A stretch of 64,000 bases of DNA from Agromyces larvae (GTDB lineage: Bacteria > Actinomycetota > Actinomycetes > Actinomycetales > Microbacteriaceae), in contig NZ_CP094528.1 in assembly GCF_022811705.1 (NCBI RefSeq), positions 186,001-250,000 on the forward strand, written 5' to 3'. Shown here piece by piece: positions 8,409 through 16,639 of the stretch. Each line of letters opens with the position of its first letter. Within the stretch, counting starts at the first letter, position 1. Both the position numbers and the translations under genes were made by a program. A model generated the notes under the pieces. It saw only the letters and a program-made list of their open reading frames with translations. It was not told the DNA's origin and made no database searches.

Positions 8409-9241
8409 GCACGAACGACGCACCGCTGCTCGAGGTCTCCGACCTCGTCGTGGCCTACGGCACCAAGCGCAAGCCGGTGCCGGTGCTGCACGGCGTCTCG
8501 CTCGAGGTCGGAGCGGGCGAGTGCGTCGGCCTGGTCGGCGAGTCGGGGTCGGGCAAGTCGACCCTCGGCAAGGCGATCCTCGGACTCGTGCCCGTCGCGT
8601 CGGGCACCATCGGCTTCGACGGTCGCGACATCACGCACGCGAAAGGCCGCGACCGCCGGGCCCTCGCCGCCGACATCCAGGTCGTCTTCCAGGATCCGTA
8701 CGGCTCGCTCGACCCGCTGATGACCGTGGGAGACATCCTCGCCGAACCGCTCGCCACGGCGGGCGCGAGCAAGGCCGAGGCGAAGGCCGTCGTCGGCGAG
8801 ATGCTCGACCGGGTTCGACTGCCGAAGCACGTGATCGACCGGTACCCCAGCGAGTTCTCGGGGGGTCAGCGCCAGCGCATCGCGATCGCACGCGCGCTCG
8901 TGCGCCGGCCGCGCCTGATCATCTGCGACGAGCCCGTGAGCGCGCTCGACCTCACCACGCAGGCGACCATCCTCGACCTGCTGATCGAGCTGCAGCGCGA
9001 CACCGGCGTCTCGTACCTCTTCGTGTCGCACGATCTCGGCGTGGTGCGCCGGGTGTGCCACCGCGTCGCGGTGATGTACCGGGGCGAGCTGGTCGAGACC
9101 GGCGACGGCGACGTGATCACGAGCGACCCGCAGCACGCCTACAGCAAGCGGCTGCTCATGGCCTCGCCCGTCGCCGATCCGCAGCTGCAGGCCGAGCGTC
9201 GTCGAGCGTGGCTCGCGCTGCGCGAGGACCGGGCCGCCTAA
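8405..9241 (+). CDS. ABC transporter ATP-binding protein (DppF type)
   Basis: 278-residue cytoplasmic ATPase: Walker A GESGSGKST, Q-loop VVFQDPYGSLDPLM, signature FSGGQRQR, Walker B LIICDEPVSALD, switch SHDLGVVR. The C-terminal part has the HAYSKRLLMASP element typical of oligopeptide-importer ATPases. It would pair with the ATPase half of the preceding fused protein to make the transporter heterodimer. ATGA overlap with that gene. Last gene of the operon; a strong hairpin follows 19 bp later. Confidence 0.92.
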   Translation: MSTNDAPLLEVSDLVVAYGTKRKPVPVLHGVSLEVGAGECVGLVGESGSGKSTLGKAILGLVPVASGTIGFDGRDITHAKGRDRRALAADIQVVFQDPYGSLDPLMTVGDILAEPLATAGASKAEAKAVVGEMLDRVRLPKHVIDRYPSEFSGGQRQRIAIARALVRRPRLIICDEPVSALDLTTQATILDLLIELQRDTGVSYLFVSHDLGVVRRVCHRVAVMYRGELVETGDGDVITSDPQHAYSKRLLMASPVADPQLQAERRRAWLALREDRAA

Positions 9242-9260
9242 GCGCGTCGCCCGCGCCGAC

Positions 9261-9298
9261 GGAGCCCCGCCCCCGCCCACCGGCGGGCGCGGGGCTCC
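9261..9298 (+). terminator. Rho-independent-like hairpin after the first ABC operon
   Basis: GGAGCCCCGCCCCCGCC, loop CACC, GGCGGGCGCGGGGCTCC: a 17-bp stem with one mismatch. No T-tract, as is common in high-GC actinobacteria. Confidence 0.75.
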
Positions 9299-9320
9299 GC
9301 GCTGCGCCGGCGCCCCCGGC

Positions 9321-9482
9321 ACGCAATTCAGGGCGGGAGGCGTGTCGCGGGGTCGACACGCCGAGCCGCTTCGCGACACGCCGAGTGCGAACCTGAATTG
9401 CGTACAGCGCAGTTGCGTACAGCGCAATTGCGTACAGCGCAGTTGCGTGCAGCGCAGTTGCGTGCAGCGCATTGCGTGCAGG
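9321..9482. repeat. Intergenic inverted repeat with embedded stem-loop and 15-bp tandem repeats
   Basis: ACGCAATTCAGG (9321-9332) is repeated inverted as CCTGAATTGCGT (9392-9403). Between them lies a 9-bp stem, GGCGTGTCG (9339-9347) / CGACACGCC (9354-9362), and a second CGACACGCC-like copy at about 9374-9382. From 9398 the right arm runs into tandem 15-bp units ttgcgtacagcgcag at 9398, 9413, 9428, 9443 and 9458, plus a partial sixth. No gene is supported here; the units are multiples of three, but no start signal precedes them. Confidence 0.8.
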
Positions 9483-9495
9483 GGGATGCCGCTTC

Positions 9496-10710
9496 CTAGG
9501 GGGCGAGGCCGGCGCGGGCGACGAGGGGGCGGACGACGAGCCAGGCCAGCGCCGCCGCGAGGCAGGCGCCGGCGGCCATGGTCAGCGACATGGCGATCGC
9601 GTTCGAGCCGCCGAGGGCGGCGAGCGGCGCCACGATGGGGCCCACGGTGAACTGGAGGGTGCCGAGGGCGGCCGACGCGGTGCCGGCCCGCTCGGCGTGC
9701 GCGCCGAGCGCGAGGGTCGTCCCGTTCGGGCCGCCGACGCCGATCGAGAACAGGAAGAACGCGAGCGCGCCGACGACCGCCGCGACCGGCAGCCCGGCGA
9801 GGGCGGCGACCACGAACAGCGACGCGGCCGCCGCGGTCGCGGTCTGGCCGGAGAGGTACATCCGCACGGGGCCGAGCCGGCGCACGGCGACGCGCGACAC
9901 CTGCGAGCCGATCATGTTCGCGAGCGCGTTCGCGGCGAACACCAGGCTGAACAGCTGCGGGCTCAGCCCGTACTCGTTCTGCAGCACGAAGCTCGACTGC
10001 GAGAGATAGGTGAAGAACGCGACGCCGCCCGCGGCGGCGGCGACGAGCAGGGTGACGAAGACCCGGTCGCGGGCGAGTTCGCGGAGGTGCCGGCCCGTGG
10101 TGCGGAGCATCCCACCGGAATGGCGGCGCTCGGGCGGCAGCGTCTCGCGCAGCGAGGTGGCCGCGAGCACGAACAGCAGCGCCCCGATGCCGGTGAGCAC
10201 GCCGAAGATGCCGCGCCAGTCCATGATGAGCGCGAGCTGCCCGCCGATGACGGGTGCGACGATCGGCGCGCTCGCCGAGACGAGGGCGAGCAGCGACAGC
10301 ATCCGGCTGAGTTCGGCTCCCTGGTAGAGGTCGCGGGCGACGGCGAGGCAGATGACGATGCCCGCCGAGCCGGCGAGGCCTTGCGCGAGTCGCGCCGCGA
10401 TGAGCACCTCGATCGTGGGTGCGAACACGCAGGCGAGCGAGAAGAGGGCGAAGAGTGCGACGCCGATGAGCAGCGGGCGGCGGCGGCCGAAGCGATCCGA
10501 GAGCGGGCCGGCGATGAGCTGGCCGACACCGAGGCCGATCATGCAGACCGACATCGTCGCCTGGGCGAGCGCGTCGCTCGTGCCGAGGGAGGCCGCCAGC
10601 TGCGGCAGCTGCGGCATGTAGAGATCCATCGAGAGCGGCCCGAACGCCTCCAGCAGACCCAGCACCAGGATGGATCGGCGCACGCTCATCACGGGCTTCG
10701 CGGTCGTCAT
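9496..10710 (-). CDS. MFS drug efflux transporter, Bcr/CflA family
   Basis: 404-residue membrane protein with about 12 hydrophobic segments. FGPLSMDLYMPQLPQLA in TM1 and GPLSDRFGRRRPLLIG in loop 2-3 are typical of Bcr/CflA-type drug:H+ antiporters, which export toxic small molecules. The ATG at 10710 has GGAAGAG upstream. It follows the esterase genes on the same strand, but a perfect 15-bp hairpin lies between, so it may be partly uncoupled from them. In this setting it could export a toxic catabolic intermediate or precursor; that is inference. Confidence 0.88.
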   Translation of the reverse strand: MTTAKPVMSVRRSILVLGLLEAFGPLSMDLYMPQLPQLAASLGTSDALAQATMSVCMIGLGVGQLIAGPLSDRFGRRRPLLIGVALFALFSLACVFAPTIEVLIAARLAQGLAGSAGIVICLAVARDLYQGAELSRMLSLLALVSASAPIVAPVIGGQLALIMDWRGIFGVLTGIGALLFVLAATSLRETLPPERRHSGGMLRTTGRHLRELARDRVFVTLLVAAAAGGVAFFTYLSQSSFVLQNEYGLSPQLFSLVFAANALANMIGSQVSRVAVRRLGPVRMYLSGQTATAAAASLFVVAALAGLPVAAVVGALAFFLFSIGVGGPNGTTLALGAHAERAGTASAALGTLQFTVGPIVAPLAALGGSNAIAMSLTMAAGACLAAALAWLVVRPLVARAGLAP

Positions 10711-10735
10711 GCGGTCTCTTCCGGTCGGATCAAGG

Positions 10736-10773
10736 CGATGGATGCCTCGGCGCGGGCGCCGAGGCATCCATCG
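10736..10773 (-). terminator. Hairpin between esterase and MFS genes built from the GGATGCC octamer
   Basis: CGATGGATGCCTCGG (10736-10750), 8-base loop, CCGAGGCATCCATCG (10759-10773): a perfect 15-bp stem, 14 bp after the esterase stop and 26 bp before the MFS start on the same strand. It likely terminates or attenuates transcription into the MFS gene. Confidence 0.7.
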
Positions 10774-10786
10774 GGGTGGTGGCGGT

Positions 10787-11791
10787 TCAGGCCGAGAGCA
10801 CGCGTCGCAGCCAGCTGTCGCGGGCCGCGACGGCGGCGCGCGACACGATCGCGTCGGGCGAGAACCCGGAGAAGCCGTGGTACGCGCCCGACCAGACGTG
10901 CAGCTCGGCCTGGCCGCCGGCCGCCCAGATGCGCAGGGCGTAGTCGACGGACTCGTCGCGGAAGACCTCGGCCGAACCGACCTCGATGTACGCGGGCGGG
11001 AGCCCGCCGAGGTCGGTCGCACGGGCGGGCGCTGCGTGCGGGGAGACCCGGTCGGTGCCGCGGTCGGGGCCGAGCATGGCGTTCCACCCAGTGTCGTTGT
11101 TGTTGCGGTCCCAGGCGCCGATGCCGTCGTACTGGTACGACGAGACGGTGTCGTTGCGGTCGTCGATCATCGGGCAGTTGAGCAGCTGGCCCGCGAGCCG
11201 CGGCCCCGAGCGGTCGCGTGCGACGAGGGCCACGGCCGCGGCGAGCCCGCCGCCGGCGCTCGCGCCCGAGACGATGATGCGCTCGGGATCGACGCCCAGC
11301 TCGGCGGCGTTCGCGGCGAACCACTCGAGGGCGGCGTAGCAGTCCTCGACCTGGGCGGGTGCCGGATGCTCCGGGGCGAGCCGGTACTCGACCGCGACGC
11401 CGACCGTGCCGTACCGGAGCGCGAGGTCGATGAGCTCGCCGGTGCCGAAGAAGCGGGTGCCGAGCACGTAGCCGCCGCCGTGGATGCCGAGCACGCCGGG
11501 GGCGAGCGGGGCGTCGGCGTGCTCGCTCGCGCCCGGCACACGGGCGGGGCGGACGATCGTGATCTCGACGTCGGGTGCCCCGGCCGGCCCGGGGATCAGG
11601 CGGTGCTCCCACTCGACCGGCAGGTCGCCGACCTGCTCGTCGATCGGCTGGATGATCGTCGCGAAGTGCTCGCGGTTGGCGAGGATCGTCTCGGCGCGCA
11701 GCGGGATCCGTTCGACGAGGTCGAGGAAGAACGCGAGCCCCGGCTCGAGCTCGGGGTCGTACGGCACCGGGCGCGGCGCGGCGACGCTCAT
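10787..11791 (-). CDS. Alpha/beta hydrolase, hormone-sensitive-lipase (family IV) esterase
   Basis: 334-residue cytoplasmic esterase/lipase. HSL-family motifs: oxyanion-hole HGGGYVLG, nucleophile elbow GASAGGGLA (Ser), EYRLAPEHPAPAQVED, an acidic residue in the AEVFRDE stretch, and the C-terminal histidine in GAYHGFSGF. Hydrolyses esters of short acyl or bulky alcohols; actual substrate unknown. It overlaps the upstream paralogue by ATGA and shares its whole architecture, so the two probably arose by tandem duplication. Part of the minus-strand run alcohol dehydrogenase, aldo/keto reductase, esterase, esterase. Confidence 0.9.
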   Translation of the reverse strand: MSVAAPRPVPYDPELEPGLAFFLDLVERIPLRAETILANREHFATIIQPIDEQVGDLPVEWEHRLIPGPAGAPDVEITIVRPARVPGASEHADAPLAPGVLGIHGGGYVLGTRFFGTGELIDLALRYGTVGVAVEYRLAPEHPAPAQVEDCYAALEWFAANAAELGVDPERIIVSGASAGGGLAAAVALVARDRSGPRLAGQLLNCPMIDDRNDTVSSYQYDGIGAWDRNNNDTGWNAMLGPDRGTDRVSPHAAPARATDLGGLPPAYIEVGSAEVFRDESVDYALRIWAAGGQAELHVWSGAYHGFSGFSPDAIVSRAAVAARDSWLRRVLSA

Positions 11792-12816
11792 GCGGCACCG
11801 CCCGCGGTCGCCGGCAGCCCGAGCACCCGGCGCAGCCACGAGGTGCGCGTCGCGAGCGCGGCCCTCGTGATCTCGGCGTCGGGCGCGTACATGTCGAACC
11901 CGTGGAACCCGCCCTGCCAGACGTGCAGTTCGGCCTGCCCGCCCGTCGCCCAGATGCGCGTGGCGTAGTCGACGTCCTCGTCGCGGAACATCTCGGCGGC
12001 GCCCACCTCGATGAACGCGGGCGGCAGCCCCGAGAGGTCGGTCGCGCGCGTCGGCGCGGCGTAGGCGGGCGCCTCGGTCGAGTAGGCGAGCTCCTCGCCG
12101 AGCACGCAGCGCCAGGCGAACAGGTTCGCTTCGCGCTGCCAGGTGCCGATGCCGTCGTACTGGCGGCTCGCGACGGTCGAGTTCGTGTTGTCGAGCATCG
12201 GGCACAGCAGCAGCTGCCCGGCGAGGGCGGGGCCGCCGCGGTCGCGGGCCATGAGGGCGACCGCGGCCGAGAACCCGCCGCCCGCGCTGCCGCCCATGAC
12301 GACGAGGCGCGCCGGGTCGACGCCGAGCTCGGCGGCGTTGGCGGCGACCCACGCGACGGCCGCGTAGTTGTCTTCGACACCCGCCGGGTACGGGTGCTCG
12401 GGCGCGAGCCGGTACTCGACGTTGACGCCGACGATGCCGAGTTCGGCGACGAGGTCGGCGACGCGGCCGTGCTCCCACGAGCGGTGCCCGACGACCATGC
12501 CGCCGCCGTGGATGTTGACGACGGCCGGCACGGCGGCTCCGCCGTTCGCGGGGCGGTGCCCGGCGGGCCGGAAGACGGTGAGCTCCAGCTCGGGGGCGCC
12601 GGCGGGGCCGGGGATCGAGCGCTCCTCGGCCTCGATGCCGCGCTCGCGGGCGACGCGCTCGCCGTCGGCGCCGGGGAACGCGTCGCCGGTGCCGCGCATG
12701 AGCGGCAGCGTGTCCTCGGTCATCGCCGGCTGGGGCTGGGCGGCCATCGCGTCGAGGATCGGCGCGATCTCGGGGTCGAACGGCACGGGTGCGGGTCGGG
12801 TGGCGGTGTCGGTCAT
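11788..12816 (-). CDS. Alpha/beta hydrolase, hormone-sensitive-lipase (family IV) esterase, paralogue
   Basis: 342-residue HSL-type esterase with HGGGMVVG, GGSAGGGFS and QGGFHGFDMY in the catalytic positions, and EYRLAPEHPYPAGVED shared with its neighbour. Start ATG at 12816 lies one base from the stop of the aldo/keto reductase gene, and its own stop overlaps the next start, so three genes are tightly coupled. The two esterases differ mainly in the N-terminal lid region, which suggests different substrates; inference only. Confidence 0.9.
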   Translation of the reverse strand: MTDTATRPAPVPFDPEIAPILDAMAAQPQPAMTEDTLPLMRGTGDAFPGADGERVARERGIEAEERSIPGPAGAPELELTVFRPAGHRPANGGAAVPAVVNIHGGGMVVGHRSWEHGRVADLVAELGIVGVNVEYRLAPEHPYPAGVEDNYAAVAWVAANAAELGVDPARLVVMGGSAGGGFSAAVALMARDRGGPALAGQLLLCPMLDNTNSTVASRQYDGIGTWQREANLFAWRCVLGEELAYSTEAPAYAAPTRATDLSGLPPAFIEVGAAEMFRDEDVDYATRIWATGGQAELHVWQGGFHGFDMYAPDAEITRAALATRTSWLRRVLGLPATAGGAA

Positions 12817-12817
12817 G

Positions 12818-13783
12818 TCAGGGTCCTTCGGGGTCGACGAGGTCGCGGTCGGCCTGGAACGGGTCGACCAGTTCGCGGATGCGGGCGGCGCCGACGCGCT
12901 CGACGAGGTCGAGTGCGCCCAGGTTGGACTCGAGCTGGGCGAGCTTCGTGGCGCCGAAGAGCGTCGTCGTCGCGGCGGGGTGCGTGAGGCTGAACGCGAC
13001 GGCGAGTTGGGCGGGGGTGGTGTCGAGGTCCGCGGCGACCGCGGTGAAGTCGGGCACCGAGGCGATGATCTGCTCGCGGATGCCGCCGGGATCGCGCCCG
13101 ACCTCGCGGGCGGGGGAGACGTTGCCGGCCAGGATGCCGCCCTCCATCACGTCGGAGGCCTGCATCGTGACGCCCTGCTGCCAGAGCGCCGCGAAGGGGG
13201 CGCCGTCGGGGATCGAGCGGCGCGCGACGCTGTACTTCAGCTGCGCGATGGCGGGGCCGGGCACGCCTTCGGCGGCCGCGACGTCGATGAGCGCCTGGAC
13301 GTTCGTCGCGGACCAGTTGTTGACGCCCCACGCCCGGATCAGCCCGGCGTCGCGCAGTGCCGCGAGGTCGAGCACGAGGTCGCGGAAGTCGATGACGTTC
13401 TCGCGCACGTCGCCGAGGATGACGAGGTCGGAGTAGTCGGTGCCGACGCGGAAGAGCGCGCGCTCGAGCTGCGGGCGGAACCCGCCGGGGCCGAAGCCCT
13501 CGAGCCAGAGCTTCTCGCTCAGCAGGTAGTCTTCGCGGGCGACGCCGGCGGCGCGGATGATGGCCGAGAACAGCACGTCGGTGAACGCGGGCGGCCCGCC
13601 CGGGAAGGCGTAGACGCCGACGTCGAACAGGTTGATGCCGCGGTCGACGGCGGTGCGGACGAGCTCGACCGCGTCTTCGAAGTGCATCCGGTCGTAGGTG
13701 TGCCACGAGCCGAGGGAGAGGCGCGAGGCGCGCAGTTCGGAGGTGCCGATCGCGCGGCGGGGGACGGTGGCGGTGCTGGTCAT
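12818..13783 (-). CDS. Aldo/keto reductase, tetrad histidine replaced
   Basis: 321-residue TIM-barrel NAD(P)H oxidoreductase. The barrel has Asp and Tyr of the tetrad in NLFDVGVYAFPG and Lys in SEKLWLEG, but at the usual histidine position (consensus LIHxxD) it reads LVILGDV. C-terminal cofactor region: SLTHPAATTTLFGATKLAQLE. It is clearly related to the aldo/keto reductase at 17479-18471 (shared WGVNNWxA, AQLKY, GGIREQI), which has the same Gly-Asp replacement. Start ATG at 13783; 11 bp downstream of the alcohol dehydrogenase stop, so same operon. Substrate unknown. Confidence 0.85.
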   Translation of the reverse strand: MTSTATVPRRAIGTSELRASRLSLGSWHTYDRMHFEDAVELVRTAVDRGINLFDVGVYAFPGGPPAFTDVLFSAIIRAAGVAREDYLLSEKLWLEGFGPGGFRPQLERALFRVGTDYSDLVILGDVRENVIDFRDLVLDLAALRDAGLIRAWGVNNWSATNVQALIDVAAAEGVPGPAIAQLKYSVARRSIPDGAPFAALWQQGVTMQASDVMEGGILAGNVSPAREVGRDPGGIREQIIASVPDFTAVAADLDTTPAQLAVAFSLTHPAATTTLFGATKLAQLESNLGALDLVERVGAARIRELVDPFQADRDLVDPEGP

Positions 13784-13794
13784 GGCAGGCCCTC

Positions 13795-14904
13795 TCAGTT
13801 CAGACGGGGGTCGATGACGGCCTTGATCTCGCCGAGCTTCGACATGGCGGCGATGCGCTCGGATGCCTCGGCGAGACCGCAGGGCTCGGAGAACAGGTCG
13901 TCCCATGCGAATCGGCCGGCGAAGGCGCGGAAGAACTCGATCGCCCGGTAGTAGTCGGCGATGTCGCCGTTGAGCGAGCCGACGACGGTGAGCTCCTTGC
14001 CCATGATCGCCGAGAGCGTGATCGGCTCCCCGGCGGGCCCGGTCGAGCCGACGATCACGACGGTGCCGCGCTGGGCGGCCATGCCGATGGCCTCGGGGCC
14101 GACCGAGGGGGCGCCCGCGAAGTCGAGGACGAGGTCGGCACCCCGACCGTCGGTGAGCTCGAGCACCCGGGCGACGGTCGCTTCGGAGCCGCCGGCGATG
14201 TCGACGACCGCGTCGGCGCCGAAGCGTTCGGCGACGGCGAGCCGGGCCGCCGGCGCGCCGACCGTGATGACCTGGCCGGCGCCCGAGAGGTGGGCGACGG
14301 CGGTGGCGAAGATGCCGAGGGCGCCCGACCCCTGCACGACGACGCGCGAACCGGGTTGCACGCCGCCGGCGCGCTCGAAGGCGCGCAGCACGGTCTTCGC
14401 GGCGCATCCGGCCATCGAGGCCCAGGTGTCCTTCACCTCGTCGGGCAGCAGGAGCTTCGCGGCGCCCGGGACGACGTAGGCGTACTCGGCGAGCCCCGCG
14501 GTCGCGAACGGCGGCACGTCGGACCGCTGGAGGAACCCGTACCCGCGCCGCGAGCACGCGACGGGCTGGCGCAGCACGGTGCATCCGAAGCACTCGCCGC
14601 AGGTCGACTCCGACCAGCCGATGCGGTCGCCGACCTGGATCTCGCGGCCGACGGCGTCGCGGGTGCCTTCGCCTGCGGCGACGACCTCGCCGACCATCTC
14701 GTGGCCGAGCACCATCGGCAGCATGCCGGGGAAGGACATCCTGCCCTCCCAGATCTCGATGTCGGTGCCGCACAGGGTCGAGCACGTGATGCGCACGAGC
14801 GCGGCGCCCGGCTCGATCGCCTCGGGCAGCGGCAGTTCCTGCAGGTCGAGCGGTGCGCCGTGCGCGGTGAGGACGGCGGCGCGGGTAGAGAGGGGGATCG
14901 TCAT
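13795..14904 (-). CDS. Zinc-binding alcohol dehydrogenase (MDR superfamily)
   Basis: 369-residue medium-chain dehydrogenase. Catalytic zinc ligands lie in TLCGTDIE (Cys) and GHEMVGEV (His, Glu). The structural zinc loop keeps three spaced cysteines in CGECFGCTVLRQPVACSRR with Cys at four positions. NAD(P)-binding GSGALGIFA. Threonine-dehydrogenase/sorbitol-dehydrogenase-like subfamily; oxidises a secondary alcohol or polyol, unspecified. GGAG lies seven bases before the ATG at 14904. First gene of the minus-strand operon; its promoter has TAGAAT (-10) with CTGGCA (-35) at 17-bp spacing, overlapped by the shared palindrome. The frame is open upstream to about 15561, but that stretch is antisense to the amidohydrolase and is not part of this gene. 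Confidence 0.9.
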   Translation of the reverse strand: MTIPLSTRAAVLTAHGAPLDLQELPLPEAIEPGAALVRITCSTLCGTDIEIWEGRMSFPGMLPMVLGHEMVGEVVAAGEGTRDAVGREIQVGDRIGWSESTCGECFGCTVLRQPVACSRRGYGFLQRSDVPPFATAGLAEYAYVVPGAAKLLLPDEVKDTWASMAGCAAKTVLRAFERAGGVQPGSRVVVQGSGALGIFATAVAHLSGAGQVITVGAPAARLAVAERFGADAVVDIAGGSEATVARVLELTDGRGADLVLDFAGAPSVGPEAIGMAAQRGTVVIVGSTGPAGEPITLSAIMGKELTVVGSLNGDIADYYRAIEFFRAFAGRFAWDDLFSEPCGLAEASERIAAMSKLGEIKAVIDPRLN

Positions 14905-14970
14905 CGATTGCTCCGTTCGTGGCGGAACCGCTGCGTCGCGACGTTGTCGACGGGGCCGCCGGGTGTGGGT

Positions 14971-14987
14971 TATTCTACAGATGTTGA
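14971..14987 (-). promoter_or_regulatory. Operator TCAAC-ATCT-GTAGA overlapping the -10 of the alcohol dehydrogenase operon
   Basis: On the minus strand: TCAACATCTGTAGAATA; the right arm supplies -10 TAGAAT (14972-14977). CTGGCA at 14995-15000 is a -35 with a 17-bp spacer. The site lies between the divergent alcohol dehydrogenase and amidohydrolase genes, 30 bp before the latter, so one bound protein could affect both. Confidence 0.6.
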
Positions 14988-15016
14988 CCAAAATTGCCAG
15001 CGTTCGAGGAGGACAC

Positions 15017-16573
15017 GTGCAGCACGCCGAACGATCCGAGGGCGACGCGTCCGCCGACCTCGTCCTGCGCGGCGGCACGGTCCTCGTGCTCGACGGCGCC
15101 GACACCCGCGGCACCGCCCTCGCGGTGCGCGCCGGGCGGGTCGCGGCGGTCGGCGACGACGCCGACATCGACCGGCTGATCGGGGCCGGCACGCGCGTCG
15201 TCGACCTCGCGGGGCGGGCGGTCATCCCCGGCGTCAACGACTCGCATCTGCACGCCTGCTGGCTCGGCGCGATCTGGCCCAGCACCTTCTTCGGCGACGC
15301 CCCCGCGGCGGGCGGCGGGTTCGGGGCCGGCCCCGAGGCATCCGGGGCATCCGGGGCATCCGGGGCGTCCGAGGCATCCGGCCCCGAGGCATCCGGCCCC
15401 GAGGCATCCGGCCCCGAGGCATCCGGGCACGTGGTATCCGAGGCATCCGGCCATGCGGGCGACCCGCACACCGCGGAAGCCGCACCGCTCGTGACGAGCC
15501 GGGCGGAGCGGCGCGCCGCGATCCTGCGGGCGGGCGAGCTCCTCGCCTCGCTCGGCATCACGAGCTACACCGAGCCGGGCATCGGGCCCGGCGAGGACGA
15601 CGGGCAGACCGGATGCTTCGGGCAGGACGTCTTCGACGCCTACGTCGAGCTCGAGGCCGAAGGGGCGCTGCGCGCCCGCGTGAACGTGCTCGCGCTCTTC
15701 GGCCTGCTCGACGGCGCCTCGAGCCTGGAGGCGTTCGCCGCCGGGCTGCGCGGCCTCGATCGAGAGACGTCCCGGCCCGACCGGCTGCGCGTGGCCGGGG
15801 TGAAGGTCTTCGGCGACGGGATCCCGCCGATGCTGCAGGCCTGGACCCGGCACCCCTACCCCGACGGCTCGCACGGCGGGCTGCTCGTCGACGGCGCCGA
15901 CCTCGCCGACCGCGAGCGGAACCTGCGCGCGATGATCCGGCTCGCGCACGATGCCGGATTGCAGGTCGGCGTGCACGCCACCGGCGACCGAACGATCGAC
16001 ACCGTCATCGACGAGGTCGCCCGCGCGGTCGGCGACCGGCCGGCGGACCTGCGGCACTACGTGATCCACGGCGACCTCGCCGCCCCCGCCTCGATCGAGC
16101 GTCTCGCGCGGCTCGGCATGGGCATCAACGTGCAGGCCGGCATCGCGGGCGCCACCTCGGGGTGGCTGGCAGGGGTGCTCGGGGAGGAGGTCGCCCGCGC
16201 GGCGTGGCCCATCGATGCGGCGCTGCGCGCCGGGGTGCTGTCGCTCTCGTCGGACGCGCCGATCCTCGGCCCCGACTGGCGGCAGGGCATCGCCGCGGCC
16301 GATGCCTGGATGGGCGCGCCCGCGGATGACGCGGAGCGCGCCGCACGCATGGGGGCGCTGCTGCGCGCCTGCACCGTCGCGCCCGCGCGGCAGGACCGCG
16401 CCGAAGCGTGGAAGGGAACGCTGGCTCCCGGCATGGTCGCCGACCTCGCCGTGCTCGAGACCGACCCGTTCGAGGTGACGCCGGCCGAACTGCCCGCCGT
16501 CGCCGTCGAGCTCACGGTCGTCGACGGCGACATCGTGTACGAGCGCGTGCCCGCGGGGGCGGCGGCCGAGTAG
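15017..16573 (+). CDS. Amidohydrolase, YtcJ/Amidohydro_3 type, with Ala-Ser-Gly repeat insert
   Basis: 518-residue metal-dependent amidohydrolase. Metal sites: NDSHLHACWLG (HxH, residue ~75), VKVFGDGIPP (Lys or carboxylated Lys), GVHATGDRTID (His), YVIHGDLA (His), SLSSDAPILG (Asp). GTG at 15017 is chosen because AGGAGG sits just upstream; an ATG at 14982 in the same frame lies inside the operator and lacks a Shine-Dalgarno. Between the HxH motif and the next helix, about 40 residues of repeating EASGP/ASG (from DNA 15335 to about 15450) replace the usual loop. Substrate unknown: hydrolysis of an amide, ester or cyclic imide is family knowledge. A convergent hairpin follows. Confidence 0.87.
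   Translation: MQHAERSEGDASADLVLRGGTVLVLDGADTRGTALAVRAGRVAAVGDDADIDRLIGAGTRVVDLAGRAVIPGVNDSHLHACWLGAIWPSTFFGDAPAAGGGFGAGPEASGASGASGASEASGPEASGPEASGPEASGHVVSEASGHAGDPHTAEAAPLVTSRAERRAAILRAGELLASLGITSYTEPGIGPGEDDGQTGCFGQDVFDAYVELEAEGALRARVNVLALFGLLDGASSLEAFAAGLRGLDRETSRPDRLRVAGVKVFGDGIPPMLQAWTRHPYPDGSHGGLLVDGADLADRERNLRAMIRLAHDAGLQVGVHATGDRTIDTVIDEVARAVGDRPADLRHYVIHGDLAAPASIERLARLGMGINVQAGIAGATSGWLAGVLGEEVARAAWPIDAALRAGVLSLSSDAPILGPDWRQGIAAADAWMGAPADDAERAARMGALLRACTVAPARQDRAEAWKGTLAPGMVADLAVLETDPFEVTPAELPAVAVELTVVDGDIVYERVPAGAAAE
15335..15450 (+). repeat. In-frame tandem repeat of GAGGCATCCGGCCCC units inside the amidohydrolase gene
   Basis: Three 9-bp units around ggcatccgg are followed by exact 15-bp units gaggcatccggcccc at 15371, 15386 and 15401, then degenerate copies. 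All unit lengths are multiples of three, so the frame is kept. The unit contains the octamer GCATCCGG, which is common throughout the window. Confidence 0.9.
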
Positions 16574-16590
16574 CCGGCGCACCCGACGAG

Positions 16591-16622
16591 GAGGCGGGGG
16601 CCGCGTGCGCGACCCCCGCCTC
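16591..16622. terminator. Hairpin between convergent amidohydrolase and SDR genes
   Basis: GAGGCGGGGG (16591-16600) and CCCCCGCCTC (16613-16622) form a perfect 10-bp stem with a 12-base loop, 18 bp after the plus-strand stop and 18 bp after the minus-strand stop; it can serve both genes. Confidence 0.65.
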
Positions 16623-16639
16623 TTGCGGTGCGACCCCGG

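Noticed and set aside
9398..9482. CRISPR-like array
   Set aside because: Units of 15 bp are directly adjacent with no spacers, and there are no cas genes.
14982..15016. ATG at 14982 as start of the first amidohydrolase
   Set aside because: It lies inside the operator/-10 region and lacks a Shine-Dalgarno; the GTG at 15017 has AGGAGG at good spacing.
14905..15561. N-terminal extension of the alcohol dehydrogenase with PDASG repeats
   Set aside because: It is the complement of the amidohydrolase repeat region and crosses the promoter; the ATG at 14904 has a ribosome site and the family N terminus.
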